Of a DNA stretch of 64,000 nt, positions 61,504 to 64,000 are shown in pieces (position 1 is the stretch's first letter; the number at the start of each line of letters is the position of its first letter). A program made the position numbers and the translations under genes. This DNA is from Arthrobacter stackebrandtii (GTDB taxonomy: Bacteria; Actinomycetota; Actinomycetes; Actinomycetales; Micrococcaceae). The notes below the pieces were generated by a model that did no database searches, was not told where the DNA came from, and worked only from the letters and a program-made list of their open reading frames with translations. The stretch lies in NCBI RefSeq assembly GCF_017876675.1, contig NZ_JAGIOI010000001.1:3968001-4032000 (forward strand). Reading direction: 5' to 3'.

Positions 61504-61547
61504 TTCTCATTGTGGGTGCCAAGCAACGCCCTGAACCACCGGCCTAG

Positions 61548-62954
61548 TACTACAGTCGCGTTTGTGGGGTGTGGCCGCGGGCTTTGTAGTGGCATTGTTG
61601 GGCGCGGTATTGGTGTCGTCGTCGCCAAAGTGACCAGCGGATCACGTGGTGTGGGTCCGGTTCCCGATGCCAGATGATGCGGGTGATGAGGTGCCTGATT
61701 TCTGGCAGGGAGAGTCTTACCAAGTGCTCGGAGCCTGGGTGCGGGCCCCCTTTTTAGAGCGGATGACGCTCAGGAATGCGTGGGCGAACATGGAGAGGGT
61801 GATGTGCCTGTACCAGCCGGTGTATTGGCGCACCTGGTAGTGATCGAGTCCCGTTTCGCCCTTGGAGGTTTGGAAGGTTTCCTCGATGGCCCAGCGGGCC
61901 CCGGCGACTCGGGCCAGCTCGATCAAGGTGACGTTCTCGGGGGTGTGGCAAATGAAGTACGCCAGGTCGGTCGGGTCTTTCAGGGAGCGGCGGGCCAGCA
62001 GCCAATGCTCGCCGGTTTCGGCAGGGCCGTTAATGCGGATCCTGGCCCAGGCGTAGAGCCGTTCACCCTTGGTCCCGGTCCCGGCGGTTCGGGTGCGCCA
62101 GGCACGCCTGTCTAGGGCAGCGAAGAGCTCATCGGCACGGCCGTCCCCGCCCACTGAACCACGCGCCCGGGCGATGGCGTGTTGGTTCATAGGTACCGCC
62201 ATGACGTAGTGCATGCCCCGGGCCTCGAGTCGGCGGCGCAGCCCTGTGTGTTGGCCGTAGACGGCGTCCCCGGTGGTCCATTCGGCCTGGATTCCGGCGT
62301 CCAGGGCACGTTCAATCATGTCCCCGGCCAGCACCGGCTTGGTGGCCATTTCCCGCTCTTCCGGGATGCCAGCGCGCTTGCACCGGGCCTCGTCCTCGAT
62401 CCAGGCCTTGGGCAGGTAAAGCTCCCGATCCAGGAACGTGCGCCCCGCCGGTGAAGCGTAGCTCAGGAACACCCCGATCTGGCAGTTTTCCACCCTCCCG
62501 GCGGTGCCCGAGTACTGGCGGGCCACCCCGGCAGAAGCCGTCCCCTTTTTCAGGAAACCGGTCTCATCAATCGCCAAAATGCCTTCTGGATCACCGAGGT
62601 GCTTTTTCACGTAGCCGAACAAAGCATCACGGACCTTATCCGGGTCCCAATCGGTCGTCGAGAGTAGCCGCTGCATCCCATCCGGCGTGCCCTGCCCAGC
62701 GCGCTCGGACAGCGTCCAAGAGTTCTTCCGCTCCTCATCCGAGAGCAGGCCACGGATGTAGTTGACCGCGTTATTCCGCGGCTCCGTGCGGGCGAACTCG
62801 TCCCCGATCAGCTCCCGGATTTCCTCCAGGCCATCAGCCCATTCCTGTATCTCTGCCACCCAAATATCATCGCTCACCCATCATGATTAACAGGATTCCG
62901 GGCCAAAGTCCGATTAAACCGCCGACACGACCAAAAATAAACGCGACTGTAGTA
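61548..62954. mobile_element. IS701-family insertion sequence with CTAG target duplication
   Basis: Terminal repeats TACTACAGTCGCGTTT at 61548-61563 and the exact complement at 62939-62954 enclose one transposase gene. CTAG stands at both borders (61544-61547 and 62955-62958), the 4-base target duplication typical of IS701 elements. The element is about 1407 bp, with both ends intact, so it is probably a recent insertion. Confidence 0.92.
61717..62877 (-). CDS. IS701-family transposase
   Basis: A 386-residue DDE transposase. The catalytic residues are likely Asp in ILAIDETGFLKKG, Asp in WTTGDAVYGQHTGLR and Glu in WAIEETFQTSKGETGLD. The N terminus (YIRGLLSDEERKNSWTLSER) is the conserved IS701 DNA-binding region. 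The ATG at 62877 gives full length, with no frameshift or stop, so the enzyme is probably functional. It lies within intact terminal repeats and a CTAG target duplication. Confidence 0.93.
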   Translation of the reverse strand: MSDDIWVAEIQEWADGLEEIRELIGDEFARTEPRNNAVNYIRGLLSDEERKNSWTLSERAGQGTPDGMQRLLSTTDWDPDKVRDALFGYVKKHLGDPEGILAIDETGFLKKGTASAGVARQYSGTAGRVENCQIGVFLSYASPAGRTFLDRELYLPKAWIEDEARCKRAGIPEEREMATKPVLAGDMIERALDAGIQAEWTTGDAVYGQHTGLRRRLEARGMHYVMAVPMNQHAIARARGSVGGDGRADELFAALDRRAWRTRTAGTGTKGERLYAWARIRINGPAETGEHWLLARRSLKDPTDLAYFICHTPENVTLIELARVAGARWAIEETFQTSKGETGLDHYQVRQYTGWYRHITLSMFAHAFLSVIRSKKGARTQAPSTW

Positions 62955-63123
62955 CTAGACGAGATTGGGTCGACGCATGGGCAACAGTGTTAAAATCCGC
63001 CCCCGAAGATGTGCGCAGGTTCACTATCAGCTGGGTGCTGTGACTTCGCGCCAACCTACAAAATGTGCGTCAAACCCGTGCCGAAAGGGCTGGCCGCACT
63101 GCAACGGATGGGGCCGACACTAC

Positions 63124-63292
63124 ATGTTCTCCAACACACAACAAGTGCGGGCGCTGAATGCTGAGAGGTCACACATCATACGACATCTGGAGGACTTTCG
63201 CCGGACAGGGTCCCAGCTGTACGCGGACCAGATGGCCGTCATCAACCGCGTCGCACGTGGGTTGATCCTGGAAGCGACCAAGGAGGGCAATG
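63124..63292 (+). pseudogene. Possible small gene that has lost its stop
   Basis: From the ATG at 63124 the frame reads MFSNTQQVRALNAERSHIIR, then HLEDFRRTGSQLYADQMAVI and VARGLILEATKEGNG, with good codon bias up to about 63290. After that the frame stays open to 63528, but codon bias collapses, while a second, better frame starts at 63290. A small protein whose natural end was lost is the simplest reading. No family recognised. Confidence 0.35.
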
Positions 63293-63442
63293 GCGGGAAC
63301 CTTTTGCAAGATCGGCCACCACGGCTCGGACAACACGACGGTCATCGTCCGTGCCGACGAACCTCAGGCCGGCGGCACGGTATCCATCGGCCCCTGCGGC
63401 TTGTGGCGTGGGATCACCCTGACCTCAGCGCCTGCCGGCTAG
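63290..63442 (+). CDS. Small hypothetical protein, 50 residues
   Basis: Starts at an ATG preceded by AAGGAGGG. It reads MAGTFCKIGHHGSDNTTVIV, then RADEPQAGGTVSIGPCGLWR and ends TLTSAPAG. It has strong third-base GC bias. Two cysteines and a His pair could bind metal, but no known domain is recognised. It overlaps the end of the preceding small frame. Confidence 0.45.
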   Translation: MAGTFCKIGHHGSDNTTVIVRADEPQAGGTVSIGPCGLWRGITLTSAPAG

Positions 63443-63793
63443 ATTGTCCAGACTGCTTCAGCGCATTGAACTTGCCCACGCGCAGAACCCAATACCACAT
63501 CCTTCCCTTCGTTACGCGGCGGTGGTGATCCGAGTCATGGGCGTGGGACGAATCTTGTTAGACTACTCACTGGTAGACCACGGGCTGAGCGGGGGCGGGC
63601 CCTACGGTGGAAAGCAACTACCTTCCAAATCAACTGCCAATGGTGGCGGATTCACGATGCATCTGAATGCGTGGATCCGGCATGGCCGGCCAACGTGCCG
63701 GCAACTTCGGCGGCAACTTCGGCGGCAGGTGCGGGGCGACGGTGCTTGCAAGGGTATGGATGTGCGGGATCGGCCCGCCACTTTGAAGGGAAT
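63443..63793. other. Intergenic stretch near the right end
   Basis: No gene is supported in these 351 bases. Short open frames lack ribosome sites and known sequence. A direct CGGCAACTTCGG-type repetition occurs near 63698-63725. Confidence 0.45.
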
Positions 63794-64000
63794 ATGATGG
63801 CTTCGCGCGTTTGTGGATATTGCGGTGTCCACGCCCACTTTGCACTTAAGGGCGAGACGACCATCACCCTTGACAACGACTCCCACCGGACCATCGCGTA
63901 CGTCCAGGCCACGTTCTCCTGTGCTGCCTGCGGCTTCCTTAGCCTGGCATTGACCGAGGTGTATGCGGGCACGGCCGAGTGGGACTATGAGCGAACGGCC
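63794..64000 (+). CDS. Zinc-ribbon protein, 3' end beyond the window
   Basis: Starts MMASRVCGYCGVHAHFALKG after GAAGGG; a second ATG follows at 63797. Two CxxC knuckles are visible, CGYC near residue 7 and CAAC near residue 46 (TFSCAACGF), 35 residues apart, as in small zinc-ribbon proteins. The frame is still open at the window edge after 69 codons. Function unknown. Confidence 0.7.
   Translation, partial: MMASRVCGYCGVHAHFALKGETTITLDNDSHRTIAYVQATFSCAACGFLSLALTEVYAGTAEWDYERTA

Noticed and set aside
1-64000. CRISPR arrays, rRNA genes and replication origins
   Set aside because: No regularly spaced identical repeats of CRISPR size, no rRNA sequence and no DnaA-box cluster were seen on reading both strands.

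Overview
The window is high-GC DNA with strong G/C preference at third codon positions. Its gene content and protein style (Dps, YciO, HrpB, BioB beside a TetR regulator, a CPH-type copper ATPase, DUF6186, DUF6153, DUF427) point to a soil actinobacterium of the Arthrobacter / Micrococcaceae type. The assignment comes from protein style only, because there is no rRNA or intact tRNA here.

Layout. 0-11.6 kb is ordinary chromosome: YciO, a Dps gene translationally coupled to an SDR, hrpB, a small monooxygenase, an MBL-fold hydrolase, a PLP-dependent dehydratase broken by one amber codon, a flotillin, and bioB divergent from a TetR regulator across a palindrome. 11.56-13.63 kb is a small island bounded by imperfect direct repeats that look like tRNA 3' ends; it carries a Phd/RelE-type toxin-antitoxin pair with an apparently leaderless promoter. 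14.1-16.4 kb holds a flavin-dependent monooxygenase plus SDR operon preceded by a clear TPP riboswitch. 17.3-21.2 kb has a two-component system divergent from an ABC exporter. 21.2-22.5 kb is poorer in genes and lower in GC. 22.5-27 kb is a copper-resistance unit (CsoR-type operator, CPH ATPase, DUF6153 protein, multicopper oxidase). 27-43.6 kb is mixed housekeeping and hypothetical genes, including an unusual tandem HD-GYP/LuxR protein, trpF and an MFS exporter.

43.6-46.6 kb is disturbed: an IS3 element interrupts a DUF3604 gene, a divergent serine recombinase follows, and two DedA paralogues lie on either side. 46.7-47.7 kb encodes a 2-hydroxyacid dehydrogenase.

47.9-61 kb is the standout: a five-gene, roughly 13-kb co-directional operon (283, 683, about 1187, 1563 and 613 residues) with overlapping or nearly abutting genes. 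Only one member (DUF6603-like) resembles a named domain. The proteins lack signal peptides and membrane spans, and I find no motif for ATPase, nuclease or phage-tail function. Two share an N-terminal LP-x-x-LETR signature. This is the best candidate for an undescribed system. An IS701-family element with CTAG target duplications sits just upstream of it, and the window ends inside a small zinc-ribbon gene.

Several intergenic spaces hold long perfect or near-perfect palindromes or repeat clusters. A recurring promoter arrangement, with a -10 about six bases before the start codon, suggests leaderless transcripts for at least the antitoxin, bioB and the HD-GYP regulator.
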